Shown here one piece after another: positions 18,468-28,212 of a DNA stretch of 64,000 nucleotides; position 1 is the first letter of the stretch, and every line of letters begins with the position of its first letter. The position numbers and the translations under genes are program-made. The notes under the pieces were generated by a model. The model saw only the letters and a program-made list of their open reading frames with translations. It was not told the DNA's origin and did not search any database. The DNA comes from Marinobacterium zhoushanense (lineage in GTDB: Bacteria > Pseudomonadota > Gammaproteobacteria > Pseudomonadales > Balneatricaceae): contig NZ_BMIJ01000006.1 of NCBI RefSeq assembly GCF_014641945.1, forward strand, positions 186,001 to 250,000, written 5' to 3'.

Positions 18468-19958
18468 ATGTCGGCACAACTGATTCTGGGCCCGCTGTTG
18501 GGGCTGGAGTCCGATACTTTGTATACCGTCTGCCTGGTCACCTCATCCAATGTGGAACAGGTCGTTCTGAGACTGAGGCCTGACTCCGGTCGAACGGAGA
18601 CGGTCACGGCGATGATGGTGGAGGATAACGAGGCCGGGCGCTTCTGGCGGGCCGAAAAGTCTCTGGATACTCCTGAGCAGGGTGAGTTCATCGCCTATCA
18701 ACTGCTAGTGGACGACACAGCGCTGTCTGACCCATTCGGCCATCAACACTGGACCTTCTATCAACCGGGGCGCGAGGAGAAACCCAAGCTCGCTTATGCC
18801 TCCTGTAACGGCTTCTCCGATGAGGCGCTACGCACCTCGACCAGTTCGCCCTACCGTATGTGGCATGAGATGGCCAAGGCTCATGACCAGGAACCGTTTT
18901 CGCTACTGATGATGGGCGGTGACCAGGTCTATGCGGACTCGATCTGGTCACGGGTGAAGACGCTGGCCGATTGGCACGAGCAGGATCTTGAGACCCGTAT
19001 GGCGACCGAACCCGATGACCTGATGCGCAGTCAGATCTCCGAGTTTTACGCCAATCTCTATGTGGAGCGCTGGCGGCAGGACGCGGTGGCCCGGATGATG
19101 GCCAGTATTCCGTCGGTGATGATGTGGGACGACCACGACATCTTCGATGGCTGGGGCAGTTACCCGGAGGATCTGCAGAACTGCCCAGTGTTTCACGCGA
19201 TCTACGACGGCGCGGCACGCTTTTTCAGACTCTACCAACTGCGTAATGCGCCTCAGAATCGATCATTGCTGGCGCCGGAAAGGGGCCATCATGCGTTCGG
19301 TTTCCGTTTTCGGCGCTACCATATTCTGGCGCTCGACAACCGCGCCGAACGCGCGATCAAGCAGGTGATGAGTCGTCAGCAGTGGGAGGACTTGCTGGCC
19401 TGGCTTGATCAGCGCGACAGCAATGGCGACCTGCTGGTGCTCTCGGCGGTACCAGTTGTATATCGCGACTTCTCACAGGTTGAGGCCTATTTCGATATGA
19501 CCTCGAAGATGGAGGAGCTGACCGACGACCTCAAGGACCATTGGCGAGCCAAGACCCATGAAGGTGAGCGGGCGCGACTGATTATGCGCCTGCTGGCCAA
19601 TGCCCGAAAACGCCAGGCAGGACGCACGCTGATCCTGTCCGGCGACGTTCATATCGGCTGTCTGGGGGTGATCAGAGATCGGCAGCACCAGACCCTGATC
19701 CACCAAGTGGTCTCCTCGGGGATCGTGCATCCGGCACCGAGCCGTATCCAGTGGATCGGTATCAGCGCGGTGACCAACGACGATACCGAGTACCCGAGCG
19801 AGGATGAACAGATCGCCATCGATATGTTACGGCCGCATGGTGCAGACAAATACCTGCGTACCCGCAACTTCGCCACCCTGCAGGAAGGAACGGATCGTAA
19901 ACTCTGGATCAACTGGATCTGTGAAAACGGTGAAGCGCCCTGTTACCCCCTGCAGTAA
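18468..19958 (+). CDS. PhoD-like metallophosphatase
   Basis: A 496-residue enzyme of the alkaline phosphatase D group. The N-terminal ~95 residues form a beta-sandwich-like domain; the catalytic part carries YASCNGFSDE, MMGGDQVYADSIW, then MMWDDHDIFDGWGSY (metal-binding Asp and His) and LILSGDVHIGCLG. No Tat or Sec signal is present, unlike classical periplasmic PhoD, so this is likely a cytosolic relative acting on phosphodiesters or phosphomonoesters of unknown identity. The ATG at 18468 has AAGGAG upstream. No Pho box was recognised ahead of the unit. Confidence 0.87.
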   Translation: MSAQLILGPLLGLESDTLYTVCLVTSSNVEQVVLRLRPDSGRTETVTAMMVEDNEAGRFWRAEKSLDTPEQGEFIAYQLLVDDTALSDPFGHQHWTFYQPGREEKPKLAYASCNGFSDEALRTSTSSPYRMWHEMAKAHDQEPFSLLMMGGDQVYADSIWSRVKTLADWHEQDLETRMATEPDDLMRSQISEFYANLYVERWRQDAVARMMASIPSVMMWDDHDIFDGWGSYPEDLQNCPVFHAIYDGAARFFRLYQLRNAPQNRSLLAPERGHHAFGFRFRRYHILALDNRAERAIKQVMSRQQWEDLLAWLDQRDSNGDLLVLSAVPVVYRDFSQVEAYFDMTSKMEELTDDLKDHWRAKTHEGERARLIMRLLANARKRQAGRTLILSGDVHIGCLGVIRDRQHQTLIHQVVSSGIVHPAPSRIQWIGISAVTNDDTEYPSEDEQIAIDMLRPHGADKYLRTRNFATLQEGTDRKLWINWICENGEAPCYPLQ

Positions 19959-20292
19959 AGGTTGTTTATCCAGTAGTGGTCCGGGTTAATTATACCGGGC
20001 CGCTTACGTCTATCGCTTTGCCTACTTTTCGCCTTTTTGTTGACCTTCTTATCAAGTTTAAAAAACAGCAGCGCGTAGCATGAGTCGGCTAATCGAAAAA
20101 CTGTATACATTCACTCCGTTTCAGTTAAATCGTTAAAAAATGGTGTAATTCTTCTCCAACTCTATGTTAAAAACCTATGTCTTAAACACCTGTTCTTATT
20201 GAATCCTTGCCTGGAGCAGGTCGATTATTAGCGTCTAAAAGTAGACCAATAAAAATTAGCGACCATTAATATACGAATAATAAGGAGCGCGG
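19959..20292. other. Gene-free AT-rich leader upstream of the di-heme cytochrome operon
   Basis: 334 bases without a recognisable gene. A 7-bp hairpin (GGTCCGG 19978-19984, CCGGGCC 19995-20001) near its left end may end the phosphatase transcript but has no T run. The rest (20040-20290) is AT-rich and presumably carries the promoter of the cytochrome operon. No clear operator was seen. Confidence 0.35.
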
Positions 20293-21936
20293 GTGACAAG
20301 GGAGTTTCGATTTTCACCACGGGTGCTAACCGGTTCACTTTTACTGACAATGTCGCTGCTGTTAACCGGATGCGGTGACGAACCACCGGCCACCAACAGC
20401 TCAAGCACGTCGACAGGGCTTCAACTATTAAATCAGAACTGGAACGACCAGCAGCGGGAAACCGCCTGGTACACCAGCTTTGGCTCCCGCATCATGCCGC
20501 TCTCCTGGTTTTTGGTGTTAGAAGACGCGGATGGTCAGGCGCTTTTCAGTCGTCCGGATAACCTGCGCCGTTTCGGCTTCGCGTTGGCAGGAAGCTCACC
20601 GGCGAATCCATACAACCTTCCCATCGGGCTGGCCAGCACACCTCCACATCAGGGCGAGCGCTGGGTGGGGCTTGGCTGTGCCGCCTGTCACTCGGGGCAG
20701 ATCTATTACCGGGGCAAGAGTCTGCATATCGATGGCGGACAGTCGCTGGTCGATTTCCAGCTGCTCGAGAGAGAGGTGATTGCCGCGCTGGACGCCACCC
20801 TGCGGGATTACGGCAAGTTTACGCGCTTTGCCCAGGCGCTGGGGGCAGGACCGGATATCCGGCAGTCGCTGCAGACGCGCACCGAGCGGTTGAAGAAAAT
20901 GGCCGCACTCAACGATACCCACTACGCCTACGGGCGCGGCCGGTTGGATGCCTTTGGCCAGATCTTCAACGCGGTGGCGGCGGATTTCCTTGAACTTCCC
21001 GAAAACCGTCGTGAACCCGATGCTCCGGTCAGTTACCCGGTGTTGTGGGACGCCGCGCACCTGGATCTGGTGCAGTGGAACGGCTCCGCACCCAACGCAG
21101 GGCCCGGACCGCTGGTGCAGAACGCGACCACGGCACTGGCGGTGTTCGGCGATCTGAACATTCACAGCGATGGCATTGGCTACGATTCCGGCGTCGAGCT
21201 GGAGAACCTGGGGACGATCCAGGATCTTTGGTACCACCTGAAAGCCCCGGCTTGGCCGGAACAGCAACTGGGCGTAATAGATCGAGCCTTAGCGGAGCAG
21301 GGCAGCGCCATCTATCAGACCCAGTGCCTGTCCTGCCATATGATCTCCGATCAGAGCAAGGCCAAGCGTGAGTTGAAGGCGACGCTGGTGTCCGTGGACA
21401 AGGTCGGTACCGACCGCACCATGGCTGACAACTTCGTCAATGCCAAGGCCAAGAGCGGCGCGTTTGAGGGCAAGAAGCTGCTCTATGTCGCCGGTAACAG
21501 GCTGGGGGAGGAGGCTTACAGCATCGAGCTGGTGCTGCACGCGACGCTTGGCGCACTGTTGCAGCAGCCCTGGCAGTCGATCAAAGCCGGTCTTCACAGC
21601 TTCCACAAGGTGTACAGCGCACCGCTGGACGAGCGTCCCTACGCCTACAAGGCGCGGCCGCTCTCCGGTATCTGGGCCAGCGCGCCTTACCTGCACAACG
21701 GTTCGGTACCCTCGCTGGCAGCGCTGCTCTCCACCGAGCGTCCAAGTCGTTTTGCCGTGGGCAGGGTCGAGTACGATCCGCGCGCGGTGGGGCTGGGTAA
21801 GCAGGTGCTCGACGCAGCACAGGTCAGCCAGTTCGACACCACCGAGCCGGGGAATGGTAACGCTGGCCATCTATACGGCACGGGGCTTTCCGACACCGAT
21901 AAACGTGCACTGATTGAGTATCTGAAAACGCTTTAA
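20293..21936 (+). CDS. Di-heme cytochrome c, RoxA/peroxidase-like (lipoprotein)
   Basis: A 547-residue exported c-type cytochrome from a GTG start with AAGGAG just upstream. The signal ends LLLTGCGDE, suggesting a lipoprotein (Cys near 27). Two heme-attachment motifs occur: CAACH at 129-133 and CLSCH at 345-349. The block RPLSGIWASAPYLHNGSVPSL is shared with RoxA-like rubber oxygenases and related di-heme peroxidase-like proteins. It should be an outer-membrane-facing redox enzyme. Whether it reduces peroxides or oxygenates a hydrophobic substrate cannot be read from sequence. It is the first gene of a likely three-gene operon with a paralogue (36 bases on) and a patatin-like phospholipase. 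Confidence 0.85.
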   Translation: MTREFRFSPRVLTGSLLLTMSLLLTGCGDEPPATNSSSTSTGLQLLNQNWNDQQRETAWYTSFGSRIMPLSWFLVLEDADGQALFSRPDNLRRFGFALAGSSPANPYNLPIGLASTPPHQGERWVGLGCAACHSGQIYYRGKSLHIDGGQSLVDFQLLEREVIAALDATLRDYGKFTRFAQALGAGPDIRQSLQTRTERLKKMAALNDTHYAYGRGRLDAFGQIFNAVAADFLELPENRREPDAPVSYPVLWDAAHLDLVQWNGSAPNAGPGPLVQNATTALAVFGDLNIHSDGIGYDSGVELENLGTIQDLWYHLKAPAWPEQQLGVIDRALAEQGSAIYQTQCLSCHMISDQSKAKRELKATLVSVDKVGTDRTMADNFVNAKAKSGAFEGKKLLYVAGNRLGEEAYSIELVLHATLGALLQQPWQSIKAGLHSFHKVYSAPLDERPYAYKARPLSGIWASAPYLHNGSVPSLAALLSTERPSRFAVGRVEYDPRAVGLGKQVLDAAQVSQFDTTEPGNGNAGHLYGTGLSDTDKRALIEYLKTL

Positions 21937-21972
21937 CACTACAACGACAACTTGCCAAGCAGAGGAACCAAA

Positions 21973-24228
21973 ATGAGCAAGGGAATCGCGTCGCGCTTGA
22001 TCTGGCGGCTGCTGATATTGATCGTACTGCTGGTAATGGCCGCCATAGGGGTGTTTGCCTACTTCGTCCACTCCTCAGAGGCGCGGATGCCAAGATTCGA
22101 ACCGGTGGATGAATACCGCTATCTGAATAGCGGCTGGAAAACCTCAGCCCGCGAGACCTATTACCATACCCCTCAGGGCGCCGTGCTGCCGCAGGGCGCG
22201 GGAGATGCGGCGTTGCGTTACAGCTGGTTTCTCAACCTTGAGCAGCCGCTGTCGGAGGGGCGCTTTGCCGACCCCCGGTTCCTGCTCCGCTTCAAGTTCC
22301 TGAGCGATCCCAGCCACCCGGATGAACTGCCGGTCGGCTTTACCAAGCGCTACTCTGCATCTTTGGGCGAAGCGCTGCTTGATATCAGTTGTGCCGCCTG
22401 CCATACCGGCGAGCTGCACTACAACAAGGAGGGGAAGCGTTACGGTTTGCGCATCGATGGCGGTCAGGCGATGCACGCGTTTACCGATCTCGCTCGTGGC
22501 AGCTTCGGCCCCACGCTGATCAGCGCGCTGGCGGAAACCTGGGCCAACCCGCTCAAGTTCAACCGCTTTGCCAACCGGGTACTGACCGACGGCGGCAGCA
22601 AGGTAAAGTTGCACCGGCAGCTGGGCGATACGCTGGAGGCGTTTCTCAGTATCCAGCAGAACAACCCCCTGGCTCATCTCTACCCGACCCGCGAAGGGTT
22701 CGGCCGTACCGACGCCTTGGGCCGTATTGCCAACACCGTGTTCGGTGAGCACCTGACCGATGCCAATCTGCAAAAATCTTCGGCACCCGTGAGCTACCCC
22801 TATCTGTGGAACATCTGGAAGTTCAACTGGGTGCAGTACAACGGCTCGGTGGCCCAGCCGCTGGCGCGTAACGTGGGCGAGGCGCTGGGGGTAGGGGCCG
22901 ATATCCAGTTGGTCAGCACCGAGGGTGCGCCATTGCCGGCCGATCAGCGCTTCCGCACCTCGGTGAATATTCCGGGGCTGGAGCGGATCGAGCGCGCCCT
23001 GCAGCAGCTGCCGCCGCCGATCTGGCCGGAGGATATCTTCGGCGCCATCGATACGGTCAAGGCTGCCAAGGGGGAGCAACTGTTTCAGAGCCACTGTGTA
23101 GAGTGCCATGGACCACATAGGTCGAGCCGTGCCCGTCAATTGGCGGAGGCTCCGCTCAAGGCAGGTCCCGGGGACCATTGGCTGATCGAGGTGATCGGGA
23201 TTGACCATATCGGTACCGATCCCACCGAGGCGCAGAGCTTCCTGTCGCGCACCTACGACCTGTCCGCAACCGGTATCGACCAGACCCAGGTCAAGGAGCT
23301 GATCGATCCACTGCTACAGAAGAGGTTGGCCCGTGACATGCTGATGCGCCTGCAGGAGCTGGCGATCGATCAGAGCTTGAGCGAGGAGGCTCGTGTCGCC
23401 TTCAGCGCCCTGGCGGATCAGTTCCCGGCGCCGGATACCCTGGCGGAGCAGGGCTTCGAACCCTCCCCAGTGCCCAGCATCAAGCAGGCGCTCAACTATT
23501 TCGATCTGCAGCCAGATGTGGAACTGTCGGCCACGTATGAGGCCTACCCCCAGCTGAGCTGCGACACCCAGTGTCAGGTCAATGCGCTCTGGTACGACAT
23601 GGATTACGCCCAGCAAGCCTTTACCAAGTTGCTGGCCTCGATCGATCCGGCCAATATCACCGAAGGGCTTGGCCTGAACCTGATCGACCTGCTGTTGAAA
23701 CAGCGTTACTACCGCGACAACAACCTGACCGAGGCGCAGCAGGCCTGTCTGGAAGGGTTCGGTGCTCTTGATCTGCCGCAGCAGATCATCGGCTATAAAC
23801 CGCGCCCGCTGGCCGGTGTCTGGGCGACGCCGCCGTTCCTGCACAACGGTTCGGTGCCGAGTATCCACCAGATGCTGCTGCCTGCGGCCAAGCGCGATAC
23901 GAGCTTCTTTGTCGGCCCGCGTGATTACGACCCGGTTCATCTCGGTTACACCACCGGCCAGCCGCCCGGTGGTGAGTTCGACGGATTCTGGTTCAACACC
24001 GCTTTGACCGGTAACCACAACACCGGCCACAGTTTCGAGGCGACGCCGAAACAGTGGCAGGCGTACCGGAACGATCCGGCTGCCAATCCCTTGGCCAAAG
24101 GGGTTATCGGCCCGGAGCTAAGTAACGACGAGCGTTTTGCGCTGTTGGAGTATCTCAAAATCCACCGTGACAACCCGCCGGGCTACCAGTATCCGGGAGC
24201 GCCCGCCTGCCTGGGCGGGCAGGGCTGA
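21973..24228 (+). CDS. Di-heme cytochrome c, RoxA-like, membrane-anchored paralogue
   Basis: A 751-residue paralogue of the protein encoded just upstream. The ATG at 21973 follows AGAGGA. It has a single N-terminal hydrophobic helix (LLILIVLLVMAAIGVFAYF) with no clear cleavage site, so it is probably anchored in the inner membrane and faces the periplasm. Heme motifs are CAACH at 140-144 and CVECH at 375-379; a further cysteine pair is CDTQC. The family block RPLAGVWATPPFLHNGSVPSI is present. It is close in size to RoxA/RoxB-type oxygenases (~680 residues), whereas its partner is shorter. A phospholipase gene starts 16 bases downstream. Confidence 0.85.
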   Translation: MSKGIASRLIWRLLILIVLLVMAAIGVFAYFVHSSEARMPRFEPVDEYRYLNSGWKTSARETYYHTPQGAVLPQGAGDAALRYSWFLNLEQPLSEGRFADPRFLLRFKFLSDPSHPDELPVGFTKRYSASLGEALLDISCAACHTGELHYNKEGKRYGLRIDGGQAMHAFTDLARGSFGPTLISALAETWANPLKFNRFANRVLTDGGSKVKLHRQLGDTLEAFLSIQQNNPLAHLYPTREGFGRTDALGRIANTVFGEHLTDANLQKSSAPVSYPYLWNIWKFNWVQYNGSVAQPLARNVGEALGVGADIQLVSTEGAPLPADQRFRTSVNIPGLERIERALQQLPPPIWPEDIFGAIDTVKAAKGEQLFQSHCVECHGPHRSSRARQLAEAPLKAGPGDHWLIEVIGIDHIGTDPTEAQSFLSRTYDLSATGIDQTQVKELIDPLLQKRLARDMLMRLQELAIDQSLSEEARVAFSALADQFPAPDTLAEQGFEPSPVPSIKQALNYFDLQPDVELSATYEAYPQLSCDTQCQVNALWYDMDYAQQAFTKLLASIDPANITEGLGLNLIDLLLKQRYYRDNNLTEAQQACLEGFGALDLPQQIIGYKPRPLAGVWATPPFLHNGSVPSIHQMLLPAAKRDTSFFVGPRDYDPVHLGYTTGQPPGGEFDGFWFNTALTGNHNTGHSFEATPKQWQAYRNDPAANPLAKGVIGPELSNDERFALLEYLKIHRDNPPGYQYPGAPACLGGQG

Positions 24229-24244
24229 ATGAGGAGCGAAGGTT

Positions 24245-26251
24245 ATGCATGACAGCAATCCGAACTACCGCCAGGATTTCGCCGACGTGCAAGCGGAGGA
24301 AGCGGTCTGGATCGCGCAGCGTCGGAAGGCCGCCAGCATCGACCCGGATCAGCCGATCACCGGTCTGGCCTTCTCCGGTGGCGGTATACGCTCGGCCTGT
24401 TTCCAGCTCGGTATTCTTCAGGGCCTGTCGGAGAGCGGCTGGCTCAATCGGGTGGATTACCTGTCATCGGTATCCGGTGGCGGCTATATGGCTGGCTGCT
24501 ATCAGTGGCTCAAGCACAAGGGGCAGGGTGCGGCCGAGCTGTTCAGTGCGCCGGTGCTCAACTGGTTGCGTGCCAACGCAGCCTATCTGGTGGCGGGCAA
24601 GGGGGTCAGCGCCGCGACGCTGGCTGGCGGTATTCTGGCGTCCTCACTGTTCAGTCTGATGGTGCTGCTGCCGATCCTGCTGGCCGGGTTTTGGCTGATG
24701 GGGCTGCCCCATAGCCGTTTTCTCTGGCCGCAACACTGGCATCTACCGGGCGGTGAGGTGATTCACGGCCACAGCGGCTACCTGCTGATGATGTTCGCCT
24801 CCATCGGCTGCTTCGCGCTCTATCTCTTGACGATTCCGACCATGGCCCTGTGGCGTGCGGGTACCCATGGCGATTTGAAGCGCAGCTTTGCGCCGCGCAG
24901 GTTCATGGGCCGTTCACTCGGCACGGCGATCACCCTGGGGCTGCTGGGCAGCCTGCCGATGGTCGCCCAGCTTGACGATGCCTTGCTGGCGCTGGCCGCC
25001 TCCGAGTCATGGGCGGGGCTGGGTAAACACCTTGACTATGCGCTGCCGTTCATTACCGGCGCTTGGGCGATGGCCAATGCCCGCATGAAGCCGAGACTGG
25101 CGCTGTTCGGCCTAACCCTCGTGCTCTATGGATTGGCGGCCCTTGCCTACCATCTGGTGTTCCACCTGATGCTGGTCGATCATCCGCTGTTCTGGTCCAT
25201 CTTGGGTATTTCCGTGCTGCTGGCGACCTTGGCGAGCGTTAACCGCACCTCGATGCACGGCTACTATCTGGCTCAACTGGCGCAAGCCTTTTTCTATACC
25301 GCTGAGCCAGTGCACGGAAAGCGCGAAGCGGACGATATGCCGCTGGCCGAGATCGGCCCAGACAAGGGGGCGCCACTGCCACTGATCAACACCACGCTGT
25401 CGACGGTCAACTCCAAACGGGCCCTGGCGCGTTCGCGACTGGGCGACAGTTTTACCCTGAGCCCGCTGTTCAGTGGTAATCCTGTCACCGGCTTTGCCCG
25501 CACGTCGCAGTTCCAGTCCGGACGCCTCAGTCTGGGCGAGGCGATTACCACCAGCGGTGCTGCAGTGGACCCGGGTACCGCGCAAACTGCAAACCGTGCA
25601 CTGAGCGTATTGCTCACGCTGATCAATTTCCGCCTTGGCTTCTGGGTGCAGCATCCGCGCCGTGCCGGAGAGCAGTTTACCCGCATGCCGTTCTGGCTGA
25701 TCTTCCGGGAGCTGTTTGGCAAGGGACTTAGCGAAACCGCTTCCAGCCTCCATCTGTCGGACGGTGGCCATTTCGAGAATCTCGGTGTCTACGAATTGCT
25801 GCGCCGCGAGTGTCCTTTGATCATCTCCAGCGATGCCGGCGCTGATCCGCAGATAGCGCTGAGTGATCTTGGCCTGTTGTTGCAGCGCGCCCACGCCGAT
25901 TTCGGGTGCGATATAGAACTCGACACCAAACTGCTGGCGTCGGATGAGAGCGGCCTGCATGAGGGGTGCTATGCACTGGGGCAGATCCGCTATGCATCCG
26001 GCAAAACCGGGCGTTTGCTGTTCGTTAAATCGGTGCTGACCAAGGCGTCCTCGGCGCAGGTGATCTGCTTTTCCAAGCTGGATACCCGTTTCCCCAATGA
26101 TGGCTTGATTAACCAGTTCTTCGATGAGCGCCATCTGGATGCCTATCGCGAACTGGGGCGACAGAATATCCTGATGGCACTCGGGGCGTTGGAGCGCGAG
26201 CCGGTCGGGGAGCACGGTCAGCAGGAACGGATCGAGGTGATCGCGGTGTAA
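24245..26251 (+). CDS. Membrane-bound patatin-like phospholipase
   Basis: 668 residues. The N-terminal part holds the patatin oxyanion loop (SGGGIRSACFQLG, 44-56) and nucleophile loop SVSGGGY with Ser77; the partner aspartate is in DGGHFENLG around 505. Between these lie five to six hydrophobic helices (about 110-330), so the patatin fold is split by a membrane insertion. Patatin-like enzymes cleave acyl chains from phospholipids with a Ser-Asp dyad. The gene follows two di-heme cytochrome genes closely (16-base gap), suggesting a combined lipid or hydrophobic-substrate pathway. The ATG has GAGCGAAGG upstream. Confidence 0.87.
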   Translation: MHDSNPNYRQDFADVQAEEAVWIAQRRKAASIDPDQPITGLAFSGGGIRSACFQLGILQGLSESGWLNRVDYLSSVSGGGYMAGCYQWLKHKGQGAAELFSAPVLNWLRANAAYLVAGKGVSAATLAGGILASSLFSLMVLLPILLAGFWLMGLPHSRFLWPQHWHLPGGEVIHGHSGYLLMMFASIGCFALYLLTIPTMALWRAGTHGDLKRSFAPRRFMGRSLGTAITLGLLGSLPMVAQLDDALLALAASESWAGLGKHLDYALPFITGAWAMANARMKPRLALFGLTLVLYGLAALAYHLVFHLMLVDHPLFWSILGISVLLATLASVNRTSMHGYYLAQLAQAFFYTAEPVHGKREADDMPLAEIGPDKGAPLPLINTTLSTVNSKRALARSRLGDSFTLSPLFSGNPVTGFARTSQFQSGRLSLGEAITTSGAAVDPGTAQTANRALSVLLTLINFRLGFWVQHPRRAGEQFTRMPFWLIFRELFGKGLSETASSLHLSDGGHFENLGVYELLRRECPLIISSDAGADPQIALSDLGLLLQRAHADFGCDIELDTKLLASDESGLHEGCYALGQIRYASGKTGRLLFVKSVLTKASSAQVICFSKLDTRFPNDGLINQFFDERHLDAYRELGRQNILMALGALEREPVGEHGQQERIEVIAV

Positions 26252-26355
26252 GAGGCTAGCCTCCGATATATGAAAAGCGCTCATTCAGACTTCGAATGCA
26301 GGCGCTATCATAGCCAGTGAGCCGCTGAGAGCAGATAGTGGCTCAGGAGATAGAG

Positions 26356-26883
26356 ATGCACTACTTCGCCTACGGATCCAACATGTCGATCGCACGGCTG
26401 CGCAACCGCGTACCCAGCGCCAAGCGGTTGGGACGCTACCGTTTGGAGTCTCACGACCTGCGTTTTCATAAATGCGGCGGTGATGGCTCCGGCAAGTGCG
26501 ATGCCTTCTACACCGGTAACCGGGAACATCAGGTGATCGGTGTTCTTTACCACATAGACCCGCTTGAAAAACCGGCTCTGGATCGGGCCGAGGGGCTAGG
26601 TGTTGGCTACGGCGAGAAGCAGGTGGTTGTGGTCGGTCCGGCAGGTGAGCTGATAGAAGCCAATACCTACTGGGCGATGATGACCGATCCGCAGATGAAA
26701 CCCTTCACCTGGTACTTGAACCACGTGCTGGTCGGGGCCCATGAAGTGGCATTGCCCGCGCCATACGTCGACAGAATACGACTGATCGAAAGCGTAGAGG
26801 ACCCTGACAGGGAACGAGACGCCTTGGAGCGGGCGATCCATGGCTATACGGTCGGACTACAAGCGGACGGTCTAATCCGGTAG
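26356..26883 (+). CDS. Gamma-glutamylcyclotransferase-like (GGCT/AIG2 fold) protein
   Basis: A 175-residue single-domain protein. The N-terminal MHYFAYGSNMS is the substrate-binding loop of the GGCT fold, and a Glu in the expected catalytic region follows (LDRAEGLGVGYGEKQV). Such enzymes form 5-oxoproline from gamma-glutamyl compounds. The ATG at 26356 is favoured over a GTG six codons upstream because AGGAGA lies at the right distance. The last 12 bases overlap the 3' end of the convergent pirin gene. Confidence 0.85.
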   Translation: MHYFAYGSNMSIARLRNRVPSAKRLGRYRLESHDLRFHKCGGDGSGKCDAFYTGNREHQVIGVLYHIDPLEKPALDRAEGLGVGYGEKQVVVVGPAGELIEANTYWAMMTDPQMKPFTWYLNHVLVGAHEVALPAPYVDRIRLIESVEDPDRERDALERAIHGYTVGLQADGLIR

Positions 26884-27786
26884 CGGGATAAACTCTACCT
26901 CATCACCGACTACTTTCGGGAAGCGGCCGTTGCGCCAATCCTCCTTGGCCTGTTCGATCCGTTCCTTGCGGCTGGACACGAAATTCCACTCGATATAACG
27001 CTTGCTGAACGACTCGCCACCGACCAGGGCCAGGCGGGTATCGTGTGTGGCCTCGACTACAACCCCGGGAACATCGGAGAAGCAGGCCATCGCATGTTCG
27101 GGAATCTGGGACCCGTCTGTCTTCAATCCGCCTTTCGCTACATAGATGGCGCGCTCCTCTGCTGCGGGCAGTTCCAGGCGCTGCCCAGCTTTCAGATCCG
27201 CCTCCAGATAGAGCGTTTCGGAGAATACCTTCACCGGCGAGGTGACACCGTAAGCACTGCCCATCATCACCCGTACCGGAAACCCTGCCACCTCCACCGT
27301 CGGTATAGCACTGCTTGGATAGTGGTAGAACGCGGGCTCGATCTCCTCCTGAGCCTCGGGTAGCGCCAGCCATAGCTGTAAGCCGTGCTGGCTGTGAACA
27401 GTATTGCGAATCTCCTCGCGCTCGCGTTCGGAGTGCGTAATACCTTTGCCGGCAACCATCAAATTGATATCGCCGGGTCGGATCGGCTGATAGTTGCCCA
27501 AGCAATCGCGGTGCAACATCTCGCCGTCAAACAGATAGGTCACGGTGGCGATTCCGATATGAGGATGGGGGCGAACATTGACGCCGTCCCCAGCGTCAAA
27601 CTGCGCCGGTCCCATATGATCGAAAAAGATCCACGGACCAACCATCTTGCGTTGCCTTGTGGGTAGTACACGGCGTACAGAAAATCCGCCTAGATCTTTC
27701 TCTCTTGGCTCTAAGATCAGCTCCACGGCTCCTCCTGTCTGCAGCGTGTCGCACTCCAGTTCGCACTGGTAAGTAAGATTGCTCAT
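26872..27786 (-). CDS. Pirin family protein
   Basis: A 304-residue bicupin. The N-terminal cupin carries the metal-binding set RPHPHIGIATVTYLFDGE...HRD with a later HSE, as in bacterial pirins and YhhW quercetinase-like proteins. The signature DHMGPAQF is at about residue 55. The function varies between quercetin 2,3-dioxygenase activity and protein regulation, and cannot be fixed here. The start at 27786 is set by a strong GGGGAGG site; in-frame sequence further upstream is not conserved. It overlaps the convergent GGCT-like gene by 12 bases. Confidence 0.9.
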   Translation of the reverse strand: MSNLTYQCELECDTLQTGGAVELILEPREKDLGGFSVRRVLPTRQRKMVGPWIFFDHMGPAQFDAGDGVNVRPHPHIGIATVTYLFDGEMLHRDCLGNYQPIRPGDINLMVAGKGITHSEREREEIRNTVHSQHGLQLWLALPEAQEEIEPAFYHYPSSAIPTVEVAGFPVRVMMGSAYGVTSPVKVFSETLYLEADLKAGQRLELPAAEERAIYVAKGGLKTDGSQIPEHAMACFSDVPGVVVEATHDTRLALVGGESFSKRYIEWNFVSSRKERIEQAKEDWRNGRFPKVVGDEVEFIPLPD

Positions 27787-27850
27787 GCTGCCTCCCCGGG
27801 TCGAGTTGTATAGGTATAACGGTCGGTTAGCTACAGAATAGTATAGCGGT

Positions 27851-28175
27851 CGGCGCCAAGCGGCACTGGCGCCCAAGCGGAGTGCGCCGGTTTATCGCGC
27901 GACCAAGGCGGCACTGAGCAGCTTTACTCTGGCATTGCGTTATCAGTTGGAGGGATCCTCTGTCGCCCCTGTACGAGGTGGTTCCGCCATTGGTCAATAC
28001 GGCGATGACGCAGGGGCGTGGCGAGGGGACAAGATCCCCCAAGACGCTGGCGCAGGAAACGCCAAGGGACATTTCAGCCGGGCAGCATCGGGTCTTGGTC
28101 GGAAAGGCCAGGTTGATCTACCTGATACACCGGCTTCTCCTTTCAGTTGCACGCGGGCTACTGAAGAATACCTGA
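27851..28175 (+). pseudogene. Short-chain dehydrogenase (DltE-like SDR) remnant, truncated and frameshifted
   Basis: No intact gene is here, but translation from 27851 gives ALAPKRSAPVYRATKAAL and then SSFTLALRYQLEG. This is the SDR catalytic YxxxK motif (Tyr then Lys, as Y-R-A-T-K) with its normal context, at the position usually near residue 155. The frame then shifts: from 27975 a different frame reads EVVPPLVNTAMTQGRG and continues to a C-terminal VGKARLIYLIHRLL, ending at a TGA (28173-28175). One extra C in the CCCC run at 27966-27969 would restore the frame. The whole NAD-binding N-terminal half is missing, so even without the frameshift the gene is dead. Confidence 0.8.
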
Positions 28176-28212
28176 CTGGTTTCTCAGCGCTGCTTCTCCC
28201 GGGGCCTCGTAT

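Noticed and set aside
19978..20001. Hairpin GGTCCGG/CCGGGCC after the PhoD-like gene as a terminator.
   Set aside because: Only 7 bp with a T-G pair and no T run, so it is not listed as a terminator, only mentioned in the intergenic entry.
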